From Streptomyces fodineus (GTDB taxonomy: Bacteria; Actinomycetota; Actinomycetes; Streptomycetales; Streptomycetaceae), in the NCBI RefSeq assembly GCF_001735805.1, contig NZ_CP017248.1:5766001-5830000 (forward strand): DNA of 64,000 nt, written 5' to 3'. Positions 34,052-42,602 of the stretch are shown here, one piece after another. Below the pieces are notes generated by a model. The model had not been told where the DNA came from and ran no database searches. It worked only from the letters and a program-made list of their open reading frames with translations. Positions within the stretch are counted from its first letter, which is position 1; each line of letters begins with the position of its first letter. A program made the position numbers and the translations under genes.

Positions 34052-34702
34052 TCAGGTGGCCACGGCGGGGTCCTGGGCCTGCCGGACGCTGTGGTCCGGG
34101 AGCTTGATGCTGTCGAGCACCTGCTGGTAGTCGTGGTCGACGGAGTCCCGCTGGTCGCTGTTGCCGACGTCCTCGATGATGATCGCCCGCTGGCCGAGGT
34201 CGACGAGGCGGATGTGACCCACCCTGCCGTCGGCGCCGACGAGCTTCGCCTCCAGATAGCGGTGGCCGTCCTTGGTGCCGTCGTGGACATCGGTGCTGCG
34301 CAGCCTGGCGCCCGGATCGCCGCTGTTGTAGCCGTCCACCGCGTTCTTGAGACCTGCTTCGAGATCCCACGGCTTGTTCGCTTCCGAAGCGGGCCCGTCG
34401 TAGACCGAGAAGCCGATGGCCCCGTAGCCGGTCGGCACCACATAGTCACGGCAGCTGATCTGGTTGTCGGTGTTCTCCTGCGTCCGGGGCTTTCCCGGGA
34501 GCTGGACGGTGATACCGCTCGGCGTGTCGGTGACCTGCTTCCACTGTGTGGCGGCGTCGACGTGGCCGGCGGCGGTGACGGAGGCGGGGTGCGGGGCCGC
34601 CGGAGCGGCGAACGCGGCGCCCTGCGACAGCACACCCCCGGTGATCACGGTGGTCGAGGCGGCGAGAAGGGCGAGGCGCTGGTACTTGGAGAGACGAATC
34701 AT
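34052..34702 (-). CDS. Secreted protein of unknown function
   Basis: A 216-residue protein with a Sec signal peptide (YQRLALLAASTTVITGGVLS, cleavage near AFAAPAA). The mature region contains WKQVTDTPSGITVQLPGKPR, YVVPTGYGAIGFSVYDGP and VGHIRLVDLGQRAIIIEDVG, typical of small exported actinobacterial proteins of no known role. ATG 34702 is preferred; ATG 34714 adds four residues and has no better ribosome site. It stands alone. Function not assignable. Confidence 0.75.
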   Translation of the reverse strand: MIRLSKYQRLALLAASTTVITGGVLSQGAAFAAPAAPHPASVTAAGHVDAATQWKQVTDTPSGITVQLPGKPRTQENTDNQISCRDYVVPTGYGAIGFSVYDGPASEANKPWDLEAGLKNAVDGYNSGDPGARLRSTDVHDGTKDGHRYLEAKLVGADGRVGHIRLVDLGQRAIIIEDVGNSDQRDSVDHDYQQVLDSIKLPDHSVRQAQDPAVAT

Positions 34703-34847
34703 GGTGATGCACATCCGATGAGGTGGGGGGTTCGGGGTACGTCATCCATTACGGCCCGGCTCCCGAGGCGCGTCATGCCACTGCAAGCCGTGACTTGACC
34801 GATGGCAGGCGCTTCCCGCACACTCTGCGCCCCCATCTGCATGGCAT

Positions 34848-34872
34848 ATGCAACTATTTTGCTCAGTTGTAA
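34848..34872. promoter_or_regulatory. MarR-like dyad before the CFA-synthase-like gene
   Basis: ATGCAACT (34848-34855), 9 bp, AGTTGTAA (34865-34872): six of eight positions match as an inverted repeat within an AT-rich stretch. Similar CAACT/AGTTG dyads are bound by MarR-type repressors. No such gene adjoins. Confidence 0.4.
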
Positions 34873-34954
34873 CTCCTTTGCGGGACTGCGCTGGACCACC
34901 GACGGTGTTTACGTGGTTACCGGCATCCGGGATCTCGTCTTGGAGGTGTGCGCC

Positions 34955-36256
34955 ATGGCCGACGCCGCGTCGCGGCTGAGGAGTCTTGCCGAGCAGTTGC
35001 TGGGAGCCCCGCTCCCGCTCCGGCTGCGGGCCTGGGATGGATCGCAGGCCGGGCCGCCGGGTGCGCCGGCGCTGGTCGTGCGCAACCGCCGCGCCCTGCG
35101 CCGCATGCTGTTCAAACCGGGCGAGCTGGGCCTCGCCCGTGCCTGGGTCTCCGGCGACCTGGGGATCGAGGGCGACCTGTACACCGCGCTGGACGCGCTG
35201 GCGGGACTCGTGTGGGAGCGCGGGGAAGACAGCCGCAGCCTCGTCGAGGCCCTGCGCGACCCGGCCGTACGGGCCGCCGTCCGTGACCTGCTGAAGCTGG
35301 CGGGCCCGCCGATCCCGCCCGCGCCGCCGCGCGAGGAGGTCCGCAGGCCGCGCCGGCGTCTGCACACCCGGCACACCGACAAGCGGGCCATCAGCCACCA
35401 CTACGACGTCGGCAACGACTTCTACGAGCTCGTCCTCGGGCCGTCCATGGTGTACTCCTGCGCCTACTGGGGGGCCGCCGAAAAGGGCGAGACGCTTCAG
35501 AGCGCCCAGCGGGACAAGCTCGAACTCATCTGCGCCAAGCTCGGACTGACCCCCGGTCAGCGACTGCTGGACGTCGGCTGCGGCTGGGGCTCGATGGCCA
35601 TCCACGCGGCCCGTGAGCACGGCGTGAGCGTCGTCGGGGTCACGCTGTCGCAGGAGCAGGCGGCGTACGCCCGTAAGCGCGTCGCCGACGAGGGGCTGAC
35701 CGACCGGGTGGAGATCAGGGTCCAGGACTACCGGGACGTGGCGGACGGGCCCTTCGACGCCATCTCCTCCATCGGCATGGCCGAACACGTCGGCGCCGAA
35801 CGGTACCTGGAGTACGCCCGCCAGTTGTACGCCCTGCTGAAGCCCGGCGGGCGGCTGCTCAACCACCAGATCGCCCGCCGCCCGCAGCGCGACGAATCGG
35901 CGTACGAGGTGGACGAGTTCATCGACGCCTACGTCTTCCCCGACGGCGAACTCGCCCCGGTCGGGACCACCGTCACCCAGCTGGAGCACGCCGGGTTCGA
36001 GGTGCGGGACGTGGAGTCCATCCGCGAGCACTACGCCCGCACCCTGCGTCAGTGGGTGACCAACCTGGAGGCCGACTGGGACCACGCCGTACGCCTCACC
36101 AGCCCCGGCCGGGCCCGCGTCTGGCAGCTGTACATGGCCGCCTCCGCGCTCGCCTTCGAACGCAACCGGATCGGCGTCAACCAGGTCCTGGCGCTGCGCA
36201 CCCCGGAGCCGGGCACCTCCGGGCTGCCGCTGCGCACCCGCACCTGGAACACCTGA
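34955..36256 (+). CDS. cfa: Cyclopropane-fatty-acyl-phospholipid synthase family methyltransferase
   Basis: A 433-residue SAM-dependent enzyme. HTDKRAISHHYDVGNDFYEL is the CFA-synthase entry motif, YSCAYW follows, SAM motif I is RLLDVGCGWGSMAIHAA, and GVTLSQEQAAYARKRV and SIGMAEHVGAERY (the active-site bicarbonate-ligand region) are conserved. An N-terminal ~120-residue domain (RRMLFKPGELGLARAWVSGD) is also as in Cfa. It adds a methylene or methyl group to membrane unsaturated acyl chains. ATG 34955 is preceded by GGAGGT. Tuberculostearic-type methylation is an alternative product. Confidence 0.9.
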   Translation: MADAASRLRSLAEQLLGAPLPLRLRAWDGSQAGPPGAPALVVRNRRALRRMLFKPGELGLARAWVSGDLGIEGDLYTALDALAGLVWERGEDSRSLVEALRDPAVRAAVRDLLKLAGPPIPPAPPREEVRRPRRRLHTRHTDKRAISHHYDVGNDFYELVLGPSMVYSCAYWGAAEKGETLQSAQRDKLELICAKLGLTPGQRLLDVGCGWGSMAIHAAREHGVSVVGVTLSQEQAAYARKRVADEGLTDRVEIRVQDYRDVADGPFDAISSIGMAEHVGAERYLEYARQLYALLKPGGRLLNHQIARRPQRDESAYEVDEFIDAYVFPDGELAPVGTTVTQLEHAGFEVRDVESIREHYARTLRQWVTNLEADWDHAVRLTSPGRARVWQLYMAASALAFERNRIGVNQVLALRTPEPGTSGLPLRTRTWNT

Positions 36257-36262
36257 GCACAT

Positions 36263-36300
36263 GAGAGGAGGGGCCCCGCGGCTGCGGGGCCCCTCCTCTC
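36263..36300. terminator. Bidirectional terminator between cfa and the ABC permease
   Basis: GAGAGGAGGGGCCCCGC (36263-36279) pairs perfectly with its complement at 36284-36300 across a 4-nt loop. Confidence 0.92.
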
Positions 36301-36309
36301 GTCGTACCG

Positions 36310-38838
36310 CTACTCGGCCTTGATCGCCGCCAGCATGTTCAGCCGGGCCGCGCGCCGGGCCGGCCACAGCGCGGCCAGGACGCCGACCATGCCCGCCAGC
36401 AGCAGGAAGACCGCCATCCGGCCCCAGGGCAGGACCAGTTCGTACGTCGGCATCTTCGTGCCCAGCAGCTGGCCGGCCGCCCAGCCGAAGAACACGCCCA
36501 GGCCGATGCCGAGCACCCCGCCGAACAGGGAGATCACCAGGGACTCCAGGCGGACCATCCGCTTGACCGCCTTGCGGTCCAGGCCGATCGCGCGGAGCAT
36601 GCCGATCTCCTGGGCGCGCTCGAAGACCGACATGGCCAGGGTGTTGATGACGCCGAGGACCGCGACGATCACCGCCATGCCGAGCAGGCCGTAGAGCATG
36701 TTCAGCATCGTCGTGAAGATCTTCGCGATGCTGTTGGAGATGTCCTGCTTGTCCTGGATCTTGATCGCCGGGTTGATGCCGAGGGCCTTCGTCAGCCGGT
36801 CCTTCGTCGCCTCGGACGTGCCGTTCGCCGTCTTGACCATGACCTGCATGTCGGCCGGGTCCTTCAGGTGCGGGGTGAGGACCTTGTTGTCGAGCATGAT
36901 GCCGTTGATCATGTCGTTGCCCTCGTAGACACCGGCGACGGTCAGCTGCCGTGCCTTGCCGTCCTCGAAGTGCGCGGTGAAGTGCGAACCGGGCGTCCAG
37001 CCGTACTCCTTGGCCCGTTCCTTGTCCACGACCACCTGCGAGCCGCCCACCGTGAAGGTGCCGTCGTCCACCTTCAGGTCGGTCAGTTTCCCGATGGACG
37101 AGCCGTCGACGCCGGTCAGGAACTCGGTCCTGCCGTCGATGCGGGACTCGGCGTTGCGCAGCGGGCTGCTGGCCGTGACGCCGTCGGTGGTGGCGAGCTT
37201 CTGCGCCACGTGCGGGGAGAGGGGCGAGCGGTTGGCCATCGAGACGACGTAGTCCGCGCGGATCGCCGAGGACGCCATCTTGTCGATGGCCGTCTGCAGG
37301 CTGCCCGCCATCACCGTCATACCGGTGATCAGGGTGAGCCCGATCATCAGCGCGGAGGCGGTGGCCGCCGTACGGCGCGGGTTGCGCACCGAGTTCTGGC
37401 GGGCCAGCTTGCCCGAGACGCCGAAGGCGCGCAGCACCGGGGCGGCGGCCGCGATCAGCGGGCGCGACAGCAGCGGGGTCAGGATGAACACGCCGATGAT
37501 CAGCAGAACCGCGCCGATGCCCATGGGGCCCTGGGCGGCGTCGGCGTCCATCGACGTGGCCGCGAGGACCACCGCGATGCCGGCCGCCGCGAACAGCGCG
37601 CCGAGCGTGTTGCGCAGCACCAGCGACTTGGTGGTGGCCTTGGCGTGCACGCTGCTCATCGCCGCCACCGGCGGGATCTTCGCGGCCCGGCGGCCGGGCA
37701 GCCAGGCGGCCAGCATGGTGATGAGGATGCCGACCGCGAGGGCGGCCACCACGGTGCCGGGGCTGATCACCAGCGGCCCGTCGGGCACGCTCGCGCCGAA
37801 GGAACCCAGCAGCGAGCGCAGGCCCGCGCCGATGCCGATACCGGCGGCCAGACCGGTCACCCCGGCGACCGCGCCGACCGCGAACGCCTCGATGAGCACC
37901 GAGCGGGTCACCTGGCGGCGGGAGGCGCCGACCGCGCGCAGCAGGGCCAGTTCGCGGGTGCGCTGGGCGACCAGCATGGTGAAGGTGTTGGCGATGATGA
38001 ACGTGCCGACGAACAGCGCGATACCGGCGAACACCAGCAGGGCCTGCTTCAGACCGCTCATCGAGTCGGCGATCTGCTTGGCCTGGTCGTCGGCGAGCTG
38101 CTTGCCCGTGGTGGTCTCCACCAGGTGGGACGGCAGCGCCTTGTCCAGCCCGGCCTTCAGCGCGGTCTGGCTGGTGCCGGGCGCGGCCTTGACGTCGATC
38201 TCGTCGTACGTGCCCTTCTTGCCGAGCAGTGCCTGTGCGGTCGGCGTGTCGAACAGGGCGAGGCTGCCGCCTGCGGCCACGTTGCCGTCGTCGGTGGTGA
38301 AGATGCCGGTGATGGTCGGGGTGAGGACGGGGCCGTTCACGGACAGGCGCACGGTGTCGCCGACCTGGTAGCCGGCGCGCTTGGCGGTCTTGGAGTCGAG
38401 CAGCACCTCGTTCCCGCCGTGCGGGGCGTGGCCGCTCACCAGCGGGTAGCGGGCGTCCTTGGTGCCCCAGTAGTTGCCGCCGTTGGACTGCCAGTCGCCG
38501 CCGGCCAGCTTGCCGTGCTTGTCGGCGACGGCGGTGAAGCCGCTGACGACACCGGTGGCGGAGGCGGCGCCGGGGACCTTCGCGGCCTTGTCCAGCGTGG
38601 CCTGGCTCAGGGCGGACAGTTTGCCGACCTGATCGCCCTTGGAGTCCTGGTACTTGGGCTGTACGGCGACGTCGACCCGGTCGAAGCCCTTGGCGGAGCT
38701 CTTCTGGTAGGCGTCGGAGATGGTGTTGGTGAAGACGAGCGTCCCGGAGACGAAGGCCACGCCGAGCATGACGGCGAGCACGGTCATCAGGAGCCGGGCC
38801 TTGTGCGCGAGGACGTTGCGCAGGGCGGTGCGGAACAT
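36310..38838 (-). CDS. ABC transporter permease with two FtsX domains (second copy)
   Basis: An 842-residue protein with the same layout as the 7779-10358 permease: N-terminal helix (RLLMTVLAVMLGVAFVSGTL), extracytoplasmic domain, first FtsX block (AGIALFVGTFIIANTFTMLV; QRTRELALLRAVGASRRQV), central membrane region, second extracytoplasmic domain and second FtsX block (FERAQEIGMLRAIGLDRKAV). It ends in RAARLNMLAAIKAE, the conserved C-terminal motif. Probably an exporter of peptide or lipid. Its start overlaps the ATPase stop by one base (TGATG), so the pair is coupled. Confidence 0.93.
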   Translation of the reverse strand: MFRTALRNVLAHKARLLMTVLAVMLGVAFVSGTLVFTNTISDAYQKSSAKGFDRVDVAVQPKYQDSKGDQVGKLSALSQATLDKAAKVPGAASATGVVSGFTAVADKHGKLAGGDWQSNGGNYWGTKDARYPLVSGHAPHGGNEVLLDSKTAKRAGYQVGDTVRLSVNGPVLTPTITGIFTTDDGNVAAGGSLALFDTPTAQALLGKKGTYDEIDVKAAPGTSQTALKAGLDKALPSHLVETTTGKQLADDQAKQIADSMSGLKQALLVFAGIALFVGTFIIANTFTMLVAQRTRELALLRAVGASRRQVTRSVLIEAFAVGAVAGVTGLAAGIGIGAGLRSLLGSFGASVPDGPLVISPGTVVAALAVGILITMLAAWLPGRRAAKIPPVAAMSSVHAKATTKSLVLRNTLGALFAAAGIAVVLAATSMDADAAQGPMGIGAVLLIIGVFILTPLLSRPLIAAAAPVLRAFGVSGKLARQNSVRNPRRTAATASALMIGLTLITGMTVMAGSLQTAIDKMASSAIRADYVVSMANRSPLSPHVAQKLATTDGVTASSPLRNAESRIDGRTEFLTGVDGSSIGKLTDLKVDDGTFTVGGSQVVVDKERAKEYGWTPGSHFTAHFEDGKARQLTVAGVYEGNDMINGIMLDNKVLTPHLKDPADMQVMVKTANGTSEATKDRLTKALGINPAIKIQDKQDISNSIAKIFTTMLNMLYGLLGMAVIVAVLGVINTLAMSVFERAQEIGMLRAIGLDRKAVKRMVRLESLVISLFGGVLGIGLGVFFGWAAGQLLGTKMPTYELVLPWGRMAVFLLLAGMVGVLAALWPARRAARLNMLAAIKAE

Positions 38839-39608
38839 CAGCTGGTACGGCCCTTCGCGTCGAACTGCTTCATCAGGTCGAGGACGGAGTCGGCCGTCGG
38901 GCCGTGGATCTCGTCGACGATCCGGCCGTCCGCGAGGAAGACCACGCGGTCGGCGTAGGCCGCGGCCACCGGGTCGTGGGTCACCATGACGACGGTCTGG
39001 CCCAGTTCGCGCACCGAGTTGCGCAGGAAGCCGAGGACCTCGGCGCCGGAGCGCGAGTCGAGGTTTCCGGTCGGCTCGTCACCGAAGATGATGTCGGGCT
39101 TGGAGGCCAGGGCGCGGGCGACGGCCACGCGCTGCTGCTGGCCGCCGGAGAGCTGCGCGGGCCGGTGGCTGAGCCGTCCGGACAGGCCGACCATCGAGAT
39201 CACCTGATCCAGCCAGGCCTTGTCCGGCTTCCGCCCGGCGATGTCCATCGGCAGGGTGATGTTCTCCAGCGCGGTCAGCGTCGGCAGCAGGTTGAAGGCC
39301 TGGAAGATGAAGCCGATCTTGTCCCGGCGGAGCTTGGTGAGCTGCTTGTCCTTCAGCGAGCCCAGCTCGGTGTCACCGATGCGCACGGAACCCGAGGAGA
39401 AGGTGTCGAGGCCCGCCACGCAGTGCATCAGCGTGGACTTGCCGGAGCCGGACGGGCCCATGATCGCCGTGAACTCGGCCTGCCGGAAGTCGACGGAGAC
39501 CCGGTCCAGGGCGACCACCCGGGTCTCACCCTGCCCGTAGATCTTCGACAGCTCCGTGGCGCGTGCGGCCACGGCGGTGGTCCGGGCGGCGGTGGGTGTG
39601 GTGGTCAC
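38838..39608 (-). CDS. ABC transporter ATP-binding protein, MacB/LolD type (second copy)
   Basis: A 256-residue ATPase aligning nearly without gaps to the 6994-7782 protein. Walker A GPSGSGKST, Q-loop FIFQAFNLLP, signature LSGGQQQRVAVARAL, Walker B IIFGDEPTGNLD, His switch MVTHDP. It forms the second exporter module with the overlapping permease. GTG/ATG alternatives near 39608 are few; the ATG at 39608 begins MTTTPTAARTTA after GGAGCACC. Transcription runs away from bldA, giving divergent promoters in 39609-40031. Confidence 0.93.
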   Translation of the reverse strand: MTTTPTAARTTAVAARATELSKIYGQGETRVVALDRVSVDFRQAEFTAIMGPSGSGKSTLMHCVAGLDTFSSGSVRIGDTELGSLKDKQLTKLRRDKIGFIFQAFNLLPTLTALENITLPMDIAGRKPDKAWLDQVISMVGLSGRLSHRPAQLSGGQQQRVAVARALASKPDIIFGDEPTGNLDSRSGAEVLGFLRNSVRELGQTVVMVTHDPVAAAYADRVVFLADGRIVDEIHGPTADSVLDLMKQFDAKGRTS

Positions 39609-40031
39609 GGGACGGTGCTCCTGTCGGGATGACGTGTGTTCCAGGGGACCGCTCCATCGTCCCGGCGCCGAGCGCGCGTGTAGTCAGCCGCTGTTCCGGT
39701 TCCCGAGGGCGACTCCGGTCGGACGGGAGGGCGCCGTGTCATACCTGGGGAGGACGGCCGACCCTGAGAGGGGCGTAGCGGGAGGCGCTGCCGGATCGGT
39801 GGCCAACGGTGTCGAGAACGGGTGGCACACCCTCGTTCGGACGGTGAAATTCCGTCATTCCACGTACGGGCGTACCCACGTCACGTCAGGCTGTTGGCAA
39901 GTGCGGATGGCCCGTTCCGGGGGCTGATGCACCCTCAGACGTCAATAAAATAAGACAACATCGGTCCGCCGTTCCGCTGTTCGGGGGATGCGTCCCGATA
40001 GGCTCGAACCTCGAAGCGGAGCCCATGGCCT
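39609..40031. other. Intergenic region upstream of bldA
   Basis: A 423-base gap with no supported gene. It must hold the promoter of the divergent ABC module and of bldA. TAGGCT at 39999-40004 is a reasonable -10 for bldA, about 28 bases before the tRNA; no confident -35 partner is seen. A short AT-rich run, AATAAAATAAGACAAC (39943-39958), is unusual for this genome and lies just upstream. Confidence 0.5.
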
Positions 40032-40118
40032 GCCCGGATGGTGGAATGCAGACACGGCGAGCTTAAACCTCGCTGCCCCTTCGCGGGCGTGCCGGTTCAA
40101 GTCCGGCTCCGGGCACCA
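40032..40118 (+). tRNA. bldA: tRNA-Leu(UAA), the developmental tRNA BldA
   Basis: An 87-nt class II tRNA: acceptor GCCCGGA pairs with TCCGGGC (40108-40114), discriminator A, and encoded CCA at 40116-40118. Anticodon stem GCGAG/CTCGC encloses loop CTTAAAC, with anticodon TAA at 40064-40066, reading UUA. The variable arm GCCCCTTCGCGGGC is long, as in tRNA-Leu. UUA codons are rare in Streptomyces and concentrated in developmental and antibiotic-pathway genes, so this tRNA acts as a translational switch. I found no in-frame TTA codon in the genes of this window. Confidence 0.98.
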
Positions 40119-40144
40119 CCGCGCCTTGGCCGCCTCCCCACCCG

Positions 40145-40173
40145 TTGACATCGGTTGCCCCCCGGCGCAGACT
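40145..40173 (+). promoter_or_regulatory. pobA promoter
   Basis: TTGACA (40145-40150), 17 bp, CAGACT (40168-40173): a near-consensus vegetative promoter 100 bases before the pobA start and 26 bases after bldA. Confidence 0.75.
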
Positions 40174-40186
40174 CGCCCCTGCGCTC

Positions 40187-40204
40187 GGTGAAGGAAACTT
40201 CACC
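40187..40204. promoter_or_regulatory. pobA operator palindrome
   Basis: GGTGAAG-GAAA-CTTCACC is a perfect 7-bp inverted repeat starting 13 bases after the -10, so a bound protein would block initiation or early elongation. In S. coelicolor pobA is repressed by the IclR-family PobR, whose gene lies elsewhere; this palindrome is a candidate for its site. Confidence 0.65.
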
Positions 40205-40273
40205 AGACGAACCAAGCAGCGGCCGAACAGGGCACACGGTCTGAGGCGACGACGCCACGGGAAGGGACAGCCC

Positions 40274-41500
40274 ATGCGCACCACCGTCGGGATCATCGGA
40301 GGCGGACCGGCCGGGCTGCTGCTCGCCCGGCTGCTGCACCGCGCCGGCATCGACTCGGTGGTCCTGGAGAGCCGCGACCGCGCCTACGTCGAACACCGCC
40401 AGCGCGCCGGGATCCTGGAGCAGGGCACGGTCGACGTGCTGCGCGCCGCCGGCGCAGGGGAGCGGCTGGACCGGGAGGGACTGCGGCACGACGGCATCGA
40501 GCTGCGCTTCGACGGCCGCCGGCACCGCGTCGACTTCCCCGGCGCGACCGGCGGGCGGTCGGTGATGGTGTACGCCCAGACCGAGGTGTGCAAGGACCTG
40601 ATCGCCCTTCAGCTGAAGGAGGGCGGACCGCTGCTGTTCGAGGCGCAGGCGCTGGCGGTGGAGGGCGCCGACGGCGACCGGCCGCGCATCCCGTTCCGGC
40701 ACCAGGGCCGCGAGGACGTGCTGGAGTGCGACTACGCCGTCGGCTGCGACGGCTTCTGGGGTGTGACCCGGGGGGCCTTCCCGCCCGCCCTGTCCCGCGT
40801 GTTCGAGCGGACGTACCCCTACGCCTGGCTCGGCATCCTCGCCGACGTCGCGCCCTCGCACGACGAGCTCGTCTACGCCCGCCACGACCGCGGCTTCGCC
40901 CTGCTGTCGATGCGCCCGCCCGTCACCCGCCACCAGCCTTCCAGGGAAGTCGCTCCGCTCCCCATTGAATCCTTCGTCTCCCGCCTCTACCTCCAGGTGC
41001 CCGCCGGCACGGACGCCGAGGAGTGGACCGACGACGAGATCTGGTCCGAGCTGGAGCGCCGCTTCGAGACCGAGGACGACTGGCGGCTGGAGCGCGGCCC
41101 CATCACCCAGAAGTCGGTCACCCCCATGCGCTCCTTCGTCCACGAACCGATGCGCCACGGCCGCCTCTTCCTCGCCGGCGACGCCGCCCACATCGTCCCG
41201 CCGACCGGCGCCAAAGGGCTGAATCTCGCCGTCGGCGACGTCGCCACCCTCGCCCGCGCCCTCGCCCACCGCAAGGAGACCGGTTCCCCGGAACTCCTCG
41301 ACGCCTACTCCGCGACCTGTCTGCGCCGCGTCTGGCAGGCCGAGCGGTTCTCCTGGGACATGACGACGATGCTCCATCCGGCCCCGGACGCCACCCCCTT
41401 CGACGCCCGCCTCCAACTGGCCCGGCTGGAGCGGATCGCCTCCTGCCGCGCGGCCGAGACCGACCTGGCCGAGGCGTACACCGGGTTCCCCCTGGGTTAG
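40274..41500 (+). CDS. pobA: 4-Hydroxybenzoate 3-monooxygenase
   Basis: A 408-residue class A flavoprotein. GIIGGGPAGLLLARLLHRAG is the FAD dinucleotide-binding motif; DYAVGCDGFWGVTRGAF is the DG motif; LAGDAAHIVPPTGAKGLNLA is the GD motif with the PobA-specific PPTGAKG. It converts p-hydroxybenzoate to protocatechuate with NADPH and O2. Relative to the family, about 18 residues are inserted after MRPPVTR (40932-40985), flanked by CCCGCC repeats, near the substrate-domain beta-sheet. ATG 40274 has GAAGGGACAG upstream. A palindrome and promoter precede it. Confidence 0.93.
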   Translation: MRTTVGIIGGGPAGLLLARLLHRAGIDSVVLESRDRAYVEHRQRAGILEQGTVDVLRAAGAGERLDREGLRHDGIELRFDGRRHRVDFPGATGGRSVMVYAQTEVCKDLIALQLKEGGPLLFEAQALAVEGADGDRPRIPFRHQGREDVLECDYAVGCDGFWGVTRGAFPPALSRVFERTYPYAWLGILADVAPSHDELVYARHDRGFALLSMRPPVTRHQPSREVAPLPIESFVSRLYLQVPAGTDAEEWTDDEIWSELERRFETEDDWRLERGPITQKSVTPMRSFVHEPMRHGRLFLAGDAAHIVPPTGAKGLNLAVGDVATLARALAHRKETGSPELLDAYSATCLRRVWQAERFSWDMTTMLHPAPDATPFDARLQLARLERIASCRAAETDLAEAYTGFPLG

Positions 41501-41686
41501 CGACGCGTCTCGGCGAGGTAGCAGGTTCGTCATGGAAGGCGATCACCCATGGCCGGGAATCGCCGGTCCGCGTAGCGTGTTGGGCAGCACGGCAGGGGAA
41601 AGATCCTCCTCAAGTATCATGGTCCGTACTTTGCCAATCCATTACTCTTGAGCCAAGGCTGCGCACGGCCGCCATGGAGGAGTGAA

Positions 41687-42547
41687 ATGAGGAGCAGTAA
41701 CCCGGTCTTCTCGCGACGGGGGTTCAGCCGCGACAACGGCTACGCCGGCTTCAACACCGCACCGCAGGCCGGGTACGCACAGGGCAACCCGTACGCGCAG
41801 AACCCCTACGCCCAGAACCCGTACGCGCAGGGCGGCGTCCAGTACGGCGCCCCGCCGCAGGCTCCGGTCACCACCGACCGGATGACGATGGACGACGTCG
41901 TCGTCCGCTCGGCCATCACGCTCGGCGTCGTCGCCCTCGGCGCGGTCCTCGCCTGGGCGCTGCTGCCGGTCACGGTGGTCGGCCTCGGCCTCGCCTTCGG
42001 CGCCGGGTTCGTCGCGTTCGTCCTGGCGATGGTCCAGAGCTTCAAGCGCACCCCGTCGCCCGCGCTGATCCTCGGGTACGCCGCCTTCGAGGGCGTCTTC
42101 CTCGGCGTCGTCAGCGAGATGTACAACAGCCGCTGGCAGGGCGCGCCTTTCCAGGCGGTGCTCGGCACCATGGCGGTCGCGGGCGCGACCCTGCTCGTCT
42201 ACAAGGCCGGCTGGATCCGCGTCACCGCCCGCTACGCCCGGGTGGGCATCGCCATCGCCATGGCCTTCATGGTGGTCTTGGCGGTCAACCTGCTGCTGGT
42301 CGTCCTCGGCGTTGCCCAGAACGGCGGGCTGCGCAGCTTCGGTCCGCTGGGCGCGCTCGTCGGCATCGTCGCGATCCTGCTCGGCGCGTTCTTCCTGACC
42401 CTCGACTTCAAGCACATCGAGGACGGCATCGCGTACGGCGCCCCGCGCAACGAGTCCTGGTTCGCCGCGTTCGGTCTCACCGTGCATCTGGTGTGGATCT
42501 ACCTGGAGATGCTGCGGCTGGTGGCGATCTTCACCAACAACGACTAG
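41687..42547 (+). CDS. Bax inhibitor-1 / YccA family membrane protein
   Basis: A 286-residue protein. The N-terminal ~65 residues are soluble with NPYAQ repeats (NPYAQNPYAQNPYAQ). Seven hydrophobic helices follow (VRSAITLGVVALGAVLAWAL; LILGYAAFEGVFLGVVSEMY; WFAAFGLTVHLVWIYLEMLR). FEGVFLG and a closing Asp-rich end are as in the actinobacterial Bax1-I/YccA-like family, probably pH-gated ion (Ca2+) leak channels. GGAGGAGTGAA gives a strong ribosome site for ATG 41687. Stands alone with a terminator after it. Confidence 0.9.
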   Translation: MRSSNPVFSRRGFSRDNGYAGFNTAPQAGYAQGNPYAQNPYAQNPYAQGGVQYGAPPQAPVTTDRMTMDDVVVRSAITLGVVALGAVLAWALLPVTVVGLGLAFGAGFVAFVLAMVQSFKRTPSPALILGYAAFEGVFLGVVSEMYNSRWQGAPFQAVLGTMAVAGATLLVYKAGWIRVTARYARVGIAIAMAFMVVLAVNLLLVVLGVAQNGGLRSFGPLGALVGIVAILLGAFFLTLDFKHIEDGIAYGAPRNESWFAAFGLTVHLVWIYLEMLRLVAIFTNND

Positions 42548-42565
42548 CGCACAGACCGGTCGTGA

Positions 42566-42597
42566 GAAGGGCCCCGGGTTCCCTCCCGGGGCCCTTC
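42566..42597. terminator. Terminator between the BI-1 gene and the DUF4287 gene
   Basis: GAAGGGCCCCGGG (42566-42578) pairs with CCCGGGGCCCTTC (42585-42597), loop 6 nt. It serves two convergent genes. Confidence 0.9.
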
Positions 42598-42602
42598 GCC
42601 GT

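Noticed and set aside
39556..39927. Frames between the ABC ATPase and bldA
   Set aside because: They begin inside the ATPase gene on the opposite strand and continue into promoter DNA without codon bias or a ribosome site.
40187..40204. Rex operator before pobA
   Set aside because: The arms GTGAA/TTCAC are similar, but the spacing between them is 6 rather than 4, and pobA has no redox link.
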